Shown piece by piece: positions 23,727 to 34,126 of a stretch of DNA of 64,000 nt. The stretch spans positions 1,984,001-2,048,000 of the forward strand of contig JAHLEZ010000013.1 in the NCBI GenBank assembly GCA_020726505.1. Reading direction: 5' to 3'. The position numbers were made by a program, and so were the translations under genes. How positions within the stretch are numbered: position 1 is the first letter of the stretch; every line of letters starts with the position of its first letter. The DNA comes from Leptodontidium sp. MPI-SDFR-AT-0119 (lineage: Eukaryota; Ascomycota; Leotiomycetes; Helotiales; Leptodontidiaceae). The notes under the pieces were generated by a model. It was not told the DNA's origin and searched no databases. It saw only the letters and a program-made list of their open reading frames with translations.

Positions 23727-26190
23727 ATGTCGGATCCACAGTTGCCACTGCCGCGGAAACGCGTCTCTCAGGCCTGTCAGCCTTGTGGGCTTAAGAAGGT
23801 CAAAGTAAGGATTCCCTACTCCTCATCCTCGAAGGCCAGTGGCAGATCACTAATATTTCTCGTACAGTGCGATGGCACCTACCCAATCTGTACGCCTTGT
23901 CAATACAAGCAGATTGACTGCACATATGGGATATCAAAGCGCAGGTTAGTCTGATCCGGCGGGGGAGGGAGGGGTGAAGGGAAACCACCCAATGTCCCGC
24001 GCGAGACGAAGACATTGAACTCGAATCGTAGTTATAATGTCTAGGACGACGAGAGATGATTTACCCGGACCTCTATACATTTGCTGATTCCTTCTAAAGC
24101 AGAGCGAGAACAAGCATTGGAGAAAGTCCACGACCACGCCCTCCCCCTCCAACCTACCACTCCCAAGACGACCAACCTCATAAACCTGCTGTTCAAAGTC
24201 CATACAATGTCTTAGACAACCAAACTACTCGAATACCTCCTCGGCCAGCACCCAGTTCCGTACGCAATGTCTCCACGGAGCTTTCTTCGCGACTACTGCA
24301 GACTTACTTCAACTGCCTGCACCCGTTATGGCCGATGCTCTATAAACCGTTATACACAGTGGGTACTTTCTTCTCATCATTTTGGGACTGTCTCTGATGA
24401 CTGTGACCTTCTATACTCTCACTGTTGGTCCCAGTGCAATCTCGATCCTTAATGTCCTGCCAGCAAGAGAGTCTAATGCTGACATTTGGTGGCTCTTTGA
24501 GTCTATGGATTATGGGTCTCCAACCGATATCATGCACCCAGCTCTAGTGGCAGCTATATTTTGCATTGCCTCTTGCGTGGATAGACCAATGCAACATGCC
24601 CCAAATACGATTGTCCAGAAATATCCCGAACCCGGACAGTTCTTGCAAGAGGCATTGGACATCCTCCAGCAAGGGAGTGATGGGAACAAGGAACCGCAGA
24701 TGATAAATGCGCTCTCGCCGTCGATAACAGCTTGTCAAGTTCTGACGATTCTCTGCCTACAACAGCATGGTGTTGCAGAGTATGCGCAGGCCGCTGTCTT
24801 TTGCTCTCTTGCAGCTGGTATGGCAATAGATTTACGCCTCCATCGCCAAGATGAATCAGACGACCCGATCCAAGTCGAAGTCAAGTCCCGACTTTGGTGG
24901 AATCTCTATGTCCTGGATAAGATGATCTCCTCCGATATGGGCAAGCCCGTTCTTTTGAGAGCAGAGGAAACGGATTGTCGGTATCCGTCGGTCTCGGAAG
25001 CTGACGAGTTCGAGTTGATGTCCGCCCAGGCTGGGGGCCAACATAATTCGGGTCAATTCAGGAACACATCCATCAAGTTGCGGACTCTCTCTGGTCTTCA
25101 TTCGACTATAGAACTCTCCAAGATCTTTGAGAGGGTCTCGCGAGAGATCTATGGTATTGTGGCCCGGAAAGCAATCCGTGAGAACCAAGCTGCCGGACAA
25201 GCGAAGAGAATGGAACTTTGGGCAGTCCTCCAAGAGTGGGAGAGAGAAATGGAAGCATCCCCGCTGAGGCTTGACTTGAGTAAGGACTTGACATCAGTTC
25301 CCGCTGCCGTTACAAACTATGTGGTAAGTTGCACACCCTTTGCACGGTGAACCTTCTGACACGAGTAGATCAACTGGCACTGTACGATCCTCCTCCATCG
25401 CCCATTCATCGCTCGGTGGTCGTCGAATCCTGCATCAACCGACTCACCTCATCCACTGGACGTATGCCTGGAAGCGGCAAACAACATTTGCATAGTTCTT
25501 GAGAAGTACATCGACCGTCTACTCGGATTACCTTGCGATATGGTTTTCAGCGTCTTCACTGCGGCGAGCACCCTACTGTACCATTCTAAGATGTCGAAAG
25601 AACCAACCCCCGAGACCAGCAGACGTCTGAAACTCTGTATTCGATGGCTTTCTATCCTGGGGAAGTCCTGGAAAAGTGCTGGCGCTCGTCACCAGATGTT
25701 GGCTGACAGTAAGTTCATTGTTGATCTAGTTTGGAAGATGCAAACTGATATTGTTTAGTGTTTGACCTTCCGCAAGAGCTTCGAACTCTGAATAGTTCAA
25801 ACCCCAGAACCTTAAGGTCTCCTAGTGAGTAAAGTCCGAGTTATTTATCCCCTAAAATTTGCATAGCAGCACGGCTTGGCATGCATGCATCATGTCCTGA
25901 AGCAATCTTGGTACTTGGAAATCTAACACTCCCTCCCTTTTCTAGCACCAGAAGGCTCCCACCCAAGTCAGAAATACCCATCCGGTACAGCCACGCCTGC
26001 GCCGGCCCCAATATCGAATGGATATCACTCGTCCGCAATGGAACAGGTCCCCCAAATCGTGAATGAAGACTGGGGGTTCCTTCGAGATTTTGGGGATGCC
26101 TCTGATGAATTTTTTGCATTCGACGTCCAGCTCCGCGGCCTACTTGATGGCGGATTCGGACTGGATGGTATCAACAACTACGCTGGATGA
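23727..26190 (+). CDS. Zn2Cys6 transcription factor with fungal_trans domain
   Basis: Seven exons (23727-23804, 23868-23944, 24103-24362, 24464-25323, 25369-25708, 25759-25824, 25946-26190) sum to 641 residues. The zinc cluster is split by the first intron and reads C-x2-C-x6-C-x6-C-x2-C-x6-C near residues 18-45, preceded by basic RKR. The central region holds the fungal-specific transcription factor domain: LLQTYFNCLHPLWPMLYKP, then IASCVDRPMQ and GMAIDLRLHRQ with the following RLWWNLYVLDKM. The third intron (24363-24463) is the least certain; its phase fits but alternatives exist. The gene converges on the permease, 148 bp apart, and lies in a likely amine-use group, so it may regulate the permease and oxidase. 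The target is inferred from position only. Confidence 0.85.
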
Positions 26191-26338
26191 AATTTTCAAG
26201 CACCAAACAATGTCGCTAATTCAATTTGGGGTAATCAAATCCACTGCCGATATGACAGTTTTACCAATCCACCTTAAAGCAAGGCTAGAACATTGCCACG
26301 CTTACAAAGTCGCCAACTCGCTTCAGAGTACCGAAGTA

Positions 26339-28114
26339 CTAATCTATAATCGGCCCCGAATACCTACGCCTGCCAGAGGTGAAGAAAAATGCCACACCGG
26401 TTACCAGCCATCCTCCCATGACGACGATAGCGTAGTTCATGTTTTGTGGGGTCACAGGCTGCAAAGTTGGGAATGTGCTAAACACAATTGCCACCAGTAG
26501 CCAGCAAATTGCGGCAATGTTGACGACAGGTCCCAGCGAGTTGCCCAGCTTGAACGGGCCAAATTGAGCAACGCCCAGCTTCCTCCGGCCATAGAATGTC
26601 ATGTACACAATTGGCAACAAGTAAGATGTATACATGCCCAGAATCGCCATAGACAGAATGGCATTGAAAGCTGTACTGTTGCCCAGGTAGATGAAGCCAA
26701 GAAGCATTTGCGCAGCGGTGACAAGTACAACCGAGCGTACGGGAATCTGCAATGAAGTGTTGACGTGGGCAAAGTACTCTGGGAAGGGCGTCGCAGAATC
26801 TCGAGCAAAGGCCCAGAATGTCCGGGATGTCGAGGTACATCCAGCGGCATTAGCGGCGACTGCAATAAAAGTCACAGCAAGAATCAAAATTGTTGATCCA
26901 GCTTTGCTCTCAGTGACATTGAGGAATAGTTGCATGAATGGGAAGCCGGTCGGAGATTCGAGGAGCTCTCCGAGGTCACCCAGCGAGAAGAGTAGCATGA
27001 GTGCATATCCAAACCCCAAAATTCCATTCACCAGCACACTTCCCAACATGGCGATTGGGACGTTGCGCTCAGGGCGTGGCATCTCTTCGGCCATATGGCA
27101 TGCTGCATCGTATCCAAGGAAGGGATATACTGTGCTGAGGAGGCCGACAAGCCAGGAGATGCCATCGTTCGACCATCCGCTATTATTCGTTACCTCAGCA
27201 AATACGAAATGAGCATCGTGCTTTGGTGCCATTACGCCCAACACTATCATGATAGCTGTCAATCCTGCGATGTGAAGTATTCCTGTGATGTATAAGCCTC
27301 GCTCCGTTACTTAGCTTCTAAGTGGGGATAGACGAACCTGACGCAAGATTTGTGTGCGGCAAGACCCTGGAGCCCCAGATGTTCACAACGGCCGAGTACA
27401 GCAGTATCATCCAGTAGAACAACATTCCCTGCCACCTTTCGGGGGTATAGTTTCCATTATTGAGGGTAATGAGGGCCTGAAACTGTAGTCCAGCTGCGAA
27501 CGCCGCAGATGCCGTGAGCACGATTTGCCCCCCGATGGAAATCCAGCCAGTGAACCAGGAAGCAATGAGCATCTGATTCTTTGGTGCCAAAGCAGCCACC
27601 CAGTGGTACTGTCCTGTTCTTTGTCAGCAGCAACTCGATACTTGAAGCTCCAGTATTGTAAAGTCGTCTGGCAGATTCGTGCTGAGGTGACGATGGTCAA
27701 GGAAGAAAGAGACTTGCCTCCAGCAGTGGGATAGATCGAAGCAATCTCCGCCAACGAGGCTGCAATAGCTACAGTGCCGAGAAATGATATAATGCTGTCA
27801 TTACAGTTAGCCCCAAATGCATCGTCTGCGCTCGTGAACCTCGTGCGGTCCAAACATGGGCCGAAACATGGGACTTACTAATTGTAGAACAAACATGGCG
27901 CACCTCCGTTCGTGAGCGCAGCAGCAACGACACTGGTGAGAGCCTCCCATGTTGCCATAAGGCAAAGACATAACGAGCCGAGCGACCAAATTGAGAAGTC
28001 CCGTCGAAGCTCATTGACATGTCCTCCAGGGATCAAGTCCGAATCTCCACTGGCAACATCAGGGAGTGCATCTTGGGGAAGCTTTTTCTCGGTGTCCATC
28101 TCGCTTAGCGCCAT
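26339..28114 (-). CDS. Amino acid/GABA-type permease (APC family)
   Basis: Four exons (28114-27879, 27794-27718, 27613-27338, 27282-26339) give 510 residues. Translation starts at ATG 28114; the frame upstream has only a GTG. The hydrophilic N-terminus is followed by about a dozen hydrophobic segments. Family signatures include WEALTSVVAAALTNGG, SIYPTAGGQYHWVAALAP, WFTGWISIGGQ and FLGYDAACHMAEEMPRPERNVP, close to fungal GABA/choline/polyamine transporters of the ACT group (Uga4-like). It likely imports an amino acid or amine across the plasma membrane. The second intron (27717-27614) starts with GC (GGAG|GCAAGT) instead of GT, and only this join restores AGGQYHW. It shares a 697-bp divergent promoter with the copper amine oxidase. 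Confidence 0.9.
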
Positions 28115-28270
28115 TCTGAAGAGTGGTTTGTTGCTTGATGCTGTGATGATGGGTTCGAACACGATGCTCTAATGTAAGAATGGTCTGAGAGTTGGCGGCA
28201 CCTCCCTTTAAGTGTTATTTTTTCCCTCCACTGCCATGGATCTAGATTGCTGTATCTGGGCCCAAAGTGA

Positions 28271-28276
28271 AGATAA
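28271..28276 (+). promoter_or_regulatory. Candidate GATA-factor site
   Basis: AGATAA fits HGATAR, the AreA/NIT2 binding core. A six-base match is common by chance; position in an amine-use promoter is the only added support. Confidence 0.3.
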
Positions 28277-28471
28277 CAACGACAATCAGCGGATCTGCTT
28301 CCGCTGCCTTGTCAATAACAAATTCCGGGGTCAAGCCTCTTTATGCTAATCAGCGGGTACTATTCCGAATTCTAATCCGAGGCATTCAATAACTTGTCTT
28401 GTCTAGTTTCGAACACAGTTAGGCGTCCAGTAGTACACCCCTCCTTTCGGGTAGAGTATTAGGTAAAGAAG

Positions 28472-28485
28472 GGTCCGGCCGGACC
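28472..28485. promoter_or_regulatory. 14-bp perfect palindrome, candidate Zn2Cys6 operator
   Basis: GGTCCGGCCGGACC reads the same on both strands and contains abutted inverted CCG/CGG triplets, the type of half-site read by dimeric zinc-cluster regulators. More CGG/CCG triplets follow within 30 bp. Such a regulator is encoded next to the permease (23727-26190). Binding is a prediction. Confidence 0.4.
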
Positions 28486-28811
28486 AGGGCGGCAATCCGG
28501 GGAGAGAGCTCCGGGTAACAGGCACATAACCGAGATCCCAACAACCTTAACATCGGGAAGCAATGGCAATCAATCTTGATCCGGTCACTGGTTTCCTTCT
28601 ACCCATAGATTGGCAGGCCATCCCACAAGTGCTGTTCGGCAGCAGTTCCCTAAGACGGCATAGTTGTGATCGCCAAGCCGTTCTCAAAACGTTGTTCCTT
28701 TACCCGATTCTGGTGAGATCTTGAGTCGTACATATAAGTACAAAGTAGTCCGCATCTCCTCAGCACTATCTTCTCCCTCCACACCCACCATCTCATCCAA
28801 CACACAACACA

Positions 28812-31129
28812 ATGTCCGTCTCAAAAGCCCAACCGCATCCTCTCTTCCCTCTGAGCGTCGAGGAGTCCCATCGCGTCCGGGACATCGTGCTCGGCTCTCA
28901 CAAAAGCTCCATCATTGACTTCCGAGTAATCGCTCTCGAGGAGCCTCCCAAAGCAGAACTTCAACCGTTTCTGGACTTGGAGAGTGCTGGAAAACTTCAA
29001 CCTAACACGCCCAGACCAGCTCGATTGGCACGTGCGAATTACGATGTCATTGGGAGAGACAAGATTGCCAAGTATTGCGAGTCGTTGATCGATGTGCGGA
29101 GTGGCGTTGTCGTCAACCAGACGGTTGTTGAGAAGCCCGCTCATGCTGCGTTGACATTGTGAGTGTTTTCAGGCATTTTGGTTTGCAACCCTTAAGTTAA
29201 TTCGTTCCAAAGAAAGGAATTTGATGATGTTGCCACTGCCGTCGCAGCTTCTTCGCTATTCAAGGAAGAGATTGCCAAGCTCAACATCCCAAAGAAATAT
29301 GAAGTAGTCGTCGAGCCTTGGCCATATGGAGGTGAATTCTATTATTTGACACCTGCGAGTCTCATTGTCGCTTGGAACATTTTCTAATCTTCCCAGGTCC
29401 CGACGAAGGCGAAGAGTATCGTCGGACGTTCCAAGCTCTGTGCTTCGCCAACGACACCACATCTGGGAACCCCGACTCCAATTTCTACGCCTACCCTCTA
29501 CCACTCATTCCCATCATGGACGCTCGCACTCGTGAAATCATTCGAATTGACCACCTTGCGACTGGAGGCGAAGAGGATGGTCTAAGCTACGGTACAGCAA
29601 CGGGGAATCTCATGGATCGCTACCAACCAGCCGAATACGTCCCAGAGCTTCTCCCTGGCGGCCTCAGGAAAGATTTGAAGCAGCTCAATGTTGTGCAACC
29701 AGATGGTCCCTCGTTCAAGGTCACAGATGAGAGCTTGGTCGAGTGGCAGAAGTGGAGATTCAGAGTCGGCTTTAATTACCGTGAAGGTGCCACTCTTCAT
29801 GATATCAGGTATGATGGGAGAAGTGTGATGTACCGATTGAGTGTTAGCGAGATGGTAGGAACTACTCAATCCGTACAATTAGTCCGTACTGACTATATAG
29901 ACCGTCCCATATGCAGATCCACGAGCCCCATTTCAACGGAAACAGGCTTTTGACTTTGGGGACGGAGGCGCTGGAATTTGTGCAAATAACTTGGAGCTTG
30001 GGTGCGATTGTTTGGGACACATCAAGGTACGTTCATGGTCTGAAATTCTCTCATGAATATAGCCTAACCTTTTCTTAGTATTTCGATACAGTCAAGACAG
30101 CTGGGGACGGGACAACCACAGTCAGTCCCAACGTCGTCTGCCTCCACGAGCAAGATAACGGAATCGCCTGGAAACATTCCAACTGGAGAACAGGCCGCGC
30201 AGTCGTAACACGCCACCGCGAGCTAGTGATCCAATTCATCATAACCCTCGCAAACTACGAATACATCTTCGCATACAAATTCGATCAAGCTGGAGGCATC
30301 ATGGTCGAAGCCAGAGCAACCGGCATTGTCAGCGTCGTCTCCATCGACGCCGGTAAGGTATCCCCGTACGGCAATGTCGTATCACAGGGTGTTCTCGCGC
30401 AGAATCATCAACACGTCTTTGCCATTCGCATCGACCCCGCCATCGACGGAGCAAACAACACAGTCCTGACGGAAGAATCTCATCCGGTCCCAACATCAGC
30501 ACACCGCAACCCCAAAGGTAATTTCTACGAAGTCGTACAGAACCCAATCGAGAAATCGCAATGGCTAGACGCTGCGCCGCAACTGAACAGAGTCATCAAG
30601 ATGATCAATCCCAACAAGATTAACCCCGTCAGTGGTCATCCTGTGGGTTACAAGTTCACCCCCATGCCTACGCAAGTCTTGCTCGCCCAACCGGATTCGA
30701 TTCAAGCTCGCCGTGCACAATTCGCGAAACATCACGTCTGGGTGACGAAATATAAAGATGGTGAACTCTACGCTGGTGGTAGGTACACGCTGCAAAGCCA
30801 AGACGAAATCGGTGGTGTCAGCGATGCAGTGAAGAGGAGGGACGACGTGAAGAACACGGATGTGGTGGTGTGGAGTTGTTTCGGCCTAACTCATAATCCT
30901 AGAGTCGAGGATTGGCCTGTGATGTAAGTCTTCACTCATTAATATCTTGCAGCTGGAGTGCTTTTACTGACAGTTTTCAAATAGGCCCGTGGATATCATG
31001 CAGCTGCACATCAAACCCGTGGATTTCTTCACTGAGAATCCCGCTTTGGATGTCCCCTCGAATAGGAACTTGACGAGTACGCTGGTGAAGGAAGGCAGTT
31101 GTTGTTCGAAGGAGGGGTCGAGATTGTGA
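28812..31129 (+). CDS. Copper-containing primary amine oxidase, peroxisomal
   Basis: Six exons (28812-29158, 29213-29331, 29397-29854, 29901-30026, 30079-30923, 30985-31129) give 679 residues, the usual length. The topaquinone site is TLANYE (406-411) with Tyr410 as cofactor precursor. The catalytic Asp lies in YADPRAPF (Asp314), and copper ligands are HQH (His460, His462) and His622 in LTHNP. The enzyme oxidises primary amines to aldehydes, releasing ammonia and hydrogen peroxide. The C-terminus SRL is a type 1 peroxisomal targeting signal, fitting peroxide disposal by catalase. It is divergent from an amine/amino acid permease and near a zinc-cluster regulator, which suggests an amine-as-nitrogen-source group. 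The second exon's acceptor (AAAG at 29212) was chosen because it alone keeps frame. Confidence 0.95.
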
Positions 31130-31755
31130 GGTATGAAGTGTGAACTACAAGAAAAAGAGAACGTGCCTTTGGTATGATTGGGTCTGGACCGAGGAGTCGT
31201 ATCAAATGGGCAACGCTATGGGATATTATGCCAAATTTTTTTTTTTGGCGAGCTACTTGGAGTCGGGGATCCTTTCGTCTTGCTCATTGCTTCCTTAGTA
31301 ACGTATTAGTTTGCATGTCTTTTTCTAACTCGGTGGGGGAGATGTGCTAGGTGCAAATACAAGAAAGGAATCTTGATTTACGTATTATCATGTATTAGCG
31401 GTACAGGCGCTATCTTGAACTACCCTGTTAGCTGATTAGGAAATTAACAAGGCTATAGAAGCTATTAACTTTTCGAAGCCAAATTCTAGTACAATGTAGC
31501 ATGCCAATTATATCGACTAGATCCGGCTAGTGGAGATTGCTATAGCTGGTTCAGGCTGTGGAAATTTTCTCAGTAAAATAGTGCGTGTTGGGGTTTTTTT
31601 CTGAAGTCTGAATGGTGGTTAGTCTAGATAGTGGTCCAGTCTAGATCCGAATACGCTAAGTACACATATATATTCCTCCCACCTGAACGTCCTCATCAAC
31701 TCTGTACAACCAAACTTAACCGCCCTTAACTTCTTCAGTCAGCGCTGTCATCAAG
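31130..31755. other. Intergenic region
   Basis: About 625 bp, AT-rich in its middle. No gene seen; it holds the end of the oxidase transcript and the promoter of the next small gene. Confidence 0.5.
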
Positions 31756-32262
31756 ATGGATCTCCTCAACTACATCAAGTCCTCCTGGATAGAATATCAA
31801 CCAATCTGCAAAAACAACGAAACTAGAAACCCATTCGCCGACCCTCCACCACCATCCTTCTCCTTCAGATCCATCTTCTTGGGCAGAGCTACCGAGGAGC
31901 CAACATTCCCAGAAATCACAGCCTTCTCAATCCCCCAATGGGCATGGAACGGCGACCAGTGTCGCGCCCGGCTCTACCAGGTCTACACCGTACGCCTCAA
32001 ATGGTCACCTAGGAAAGCCAAAAAGACGGCCAAGAAATTCGTCGGGATTGGACCGTGTCTATTCTCCAGAGACACCACACATTCCGAGGCCTATAGATTC
32101 TACTTTGGTGAACCGGGACAAGCTATCTATCCCATCATCACGGAAGTGAGAAACTTGGAAGTGCCGTTCCTAAGGAATTGCAACATTACGGTGTTACGGA
32201 AAAGGCTGAGAAGTAGGAGGCGAATTTTTAGAGGGCAGGAAAGGAGTTTTTATGATATCTAA
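31756..32262 (+). CDS. Uncharacterised protein, paralogue A of a tandem pair
   Basis: Single-exon frame of 168 residues. I do not recognise a family. Its core (about residues 55-135) lines up with the next gene (32957-33808): both have PQWxW, QCRA with a following V..V strand, a short GP-L block and GQAI near the end, then VP. The C-terminus is strongly basic (RKRLRSRRRIFRGQ). No signal peptide or membrane segment. The pattern of shared residues in the same order shows these two genes are duplicates. Function is unknown; a lineage-restricted fungal family is likely. Confidence 0.65.
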   Translation: MDLLNYIKSSWIEYQPICKNNETRNPFADPPPPSFSFRSIFLGRATEEPTFPEITAFSIPQWAWNGDQCRARLYQVYTVRLKWSPRKAKKTAKKFVGIGPCLFSRDTTHSEAYRFYFGEPGQAIYPIITEVRNLEVPFLRNCNITVLRKRLRSRRRIFRGQERSFYDI

Positions 32263-32956
32263 AAGGGATTGATGAGTTCCAACGAGGATCGAATTAAGTG
32301 TATCATTCTATGATGATTGAAACTATCGGACGTCTCTCGCTTAGAAGTTGGACCTCTCTGTATGATGAAATAATCACCGTCACCGTGTCTTAATTTTAAA
32401 AGGCCTTAACACCAAGCGATAACACTACAAAATGTGCATTTCGAAGTGTAGTCATTTGACTCCTATCCTGCTAACTAACAGCCTTACGACTAGCCTTCCA
32501 CAAACCCTCGCAGTAATTCTTGTTTACCTTAAACGAGATCACGTGAGATATATTAAGGGGGATCAAATCCGGAACGCTAAACACGGCACACATCGTCACG
32601 AGCCCGATCTATTCGTAGCTCAGCGCCCGTTGAAGGACTGTGACACGGGAAAAGCGTCACACATATGACCGAAAGTTTAGACTTGCTCCAACGTCATGAA
32701 CACCGAACAATCTGGACCAAACACCAATGAACTAGTGGGTGATAGTATTCAACTTGAGGAAGCGACGACAGATAGATAGGGTGAGGTGGATTGAACAGCT
32801 ATCTTACCTCTGAAGGCAGTTATTGCGTAGGAGCTTTTCTTATCGCACTTTCCACTTCTTCATTTCTTATTCTAGTTTTCATTCATTTCTCATTTTAGTT
32901 TTCATATACATATACATAGACTCTTTCTTGTCGGCAGTGTATATCACGAATCGAAA
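32263..32956. other. Intergenic spacer between tandem paralogues
   Basis: About 690 bp. No gene seen; a T-rich stretch just before the next ATG may be its leader. Confidence 0.5.
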
Positions 32957-33808
32957 ATGGGTCAAGTCTGCTCAGGCCAAAGGGCAAAACCCACCACATC
33001 TGCTCGCCCATCCTCTCAACCCGCACCCCCTCCATACTCAGCACCTAAATCACCCATCAACATCACCGAACAAGAAAAAGAAGGACCACCAGAACTCTCC
33101 TCTCACCCCGCCCTACGCGATCGCGAAAACTCTACCAGCGACTCCTCAGGCCCCATCCAGAAACCCCTCCCGGCACACCTACGCGGCAAAAGTCTACAGA
33201 AAGAGATTTGGGAGGACGTCGAGAACATCACGGCCGCTTCAACACCCCAATGGCGATGGTCTAACACCCAATGCCGCGCCTGGCTGACCGAAGTCCTGAT
33301 CGTGTACGGTGGTCGTCCATCACCTGTTGCACATCGACTTGCGGGTGGTTTCCGAGGCTGGGGTCCGAATCTGTATATGAAAGAGTGGAAGGAGTGGAAT
33401 TCCTGGCTCGGTGCAGATGGCCAGGCTATCTTTGCTCTGTTAATGGAAGAGCATCGCAAAGAAGGCGCGGTGCCGAAAGAGGTTGAGATTGAACATTATG
33501 TGAAGGCTGAGGGGAGCGAGTATAAACAACTCGAGATTGGGTTGAGGAGTAGGTATCCGTTGAAGAGCATGTTGGATAAAAGTGAGAGAGGGGCGGGGAG
33601 AGAAGAGAATGAGAATTTTGTCGAGAAGGAGGCTGTTGAGAACGTGAGGCAGCAGGTGGCTAGTGAGTGGGGAAAAGGGAGGCTGAAGAAGTTGACGGAG
33701 GAGCGGGAGAAGTTGAGAGTGGAGAGGGAGAAGCCTATTGATGGGAGTGAGATGGGTTCCACGACAAGTAGGTCTTATAGACGATCGAAGGATACAAGTA
33801 AAGTGTAA
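32957..33808 (+). CDS. Uncharacterised protein, paralogue B, with myristoylation-type start
   Basis: Single-exon frame of 283 residues beginning MGQVCSGQ. Gly2 with Ser6 fits the MGxxxS N-myristoylation consensus and Cys5 could be palmitoylated, so membrane anchoring is plausible. Residues 10-80 are Pro/Ser-rich and look disordered. The core (about 95-180) matches paralogue A just upstream (PQWRW, QCRAWL, FRGWGPNLY, DGQAIFALL). The C-terminal 80 residues are rich in Glu, Lys and Arg and may form a coiled coil. No known domain is recognised. The lipid-anchor start is absent from paralogue A, so the copies have diverged in location if this reading is right. Confidence 0.7.
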   Translation: MGQVCSGQRAKPTTSARPSSQPAPPPYSAPKSPINITEQEKEGPPELSSHPALRDRENSTSDSSGPIQKPLPAHLRGKSLQKEIWEDVENITAASTPQWRWSNTQCRAWLTEVLIVYGGRPSPVAHRLAGGFRGWGPNLYMKEWKEWNSWLGADGQAIFALLMEEHRKEGAVPKEVEIEHYVKAEGSEYKQLEIGLRSRYPLKSMLDKSERGAGREENENFVEKEAVENVRQQVASEWGKGRLKKLTEEREKLRVEREKPIDGSEMGSTTSRSYRRSKDTSKV

Positions 33809-34126
33809 TGCGTTGTCTTTCTAATAGTTCGCTGGAGCTGGAGTTTGGAATATGAATTTAATGTAATGTCGGAATGATGTTTGCCTTCCAAGGCGTGAAA
33901 GAATTCCGCACACGTGGATGAGGAGACCTGGTGCCACTTGACCAACCAGCCTCTCATGGTCATGGGTGGGAAGAGGATGCAATTCCGTGCTTCAAAAGCT
34001 TCTGTTGAGATTACAAAACATTATAAAAACAAGAACATCAACGTATAGGTTATCATCCGAACTTCGCAACTAGATTGCTTCGATTCCAGGAAAGGACTGG
34101 AACGCCGAAGGCGATCAAGCTCTTCC
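33809..34126. other. Convergent intergenic spacer
   Basis: About 320 bp between the end of paralogue B and the end of the SPRY gene on the other strand. Nothing seen beyond probable terminators. Confidence 0.5.

Larger units (their letters stand above)
28115..28811. promoter_or_regulatory. Divergent promoter between permease and amine oxidase
   Basis: 697 bp between the two ATGs with no gene of its own. It contains a GATA-type site AGATAA (28271-28276), consistent with nitrogen control by AreA-like factors, and a GC-rich cluster of CGG/CCG triplets around a perfect palindrome at 28472-28485. A pyrimidine-rich leader precedes the oxidase ATG. Co-regulation of both genes is inferred. Confidence 0.5.

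Noticed and set aside
27407..27853. 148-codon minus-strand frame overlapping the permease
   Set aside because: It is the read-through of exon 2 into the GC-AG intron; its downstream part is out of frame with the permease.
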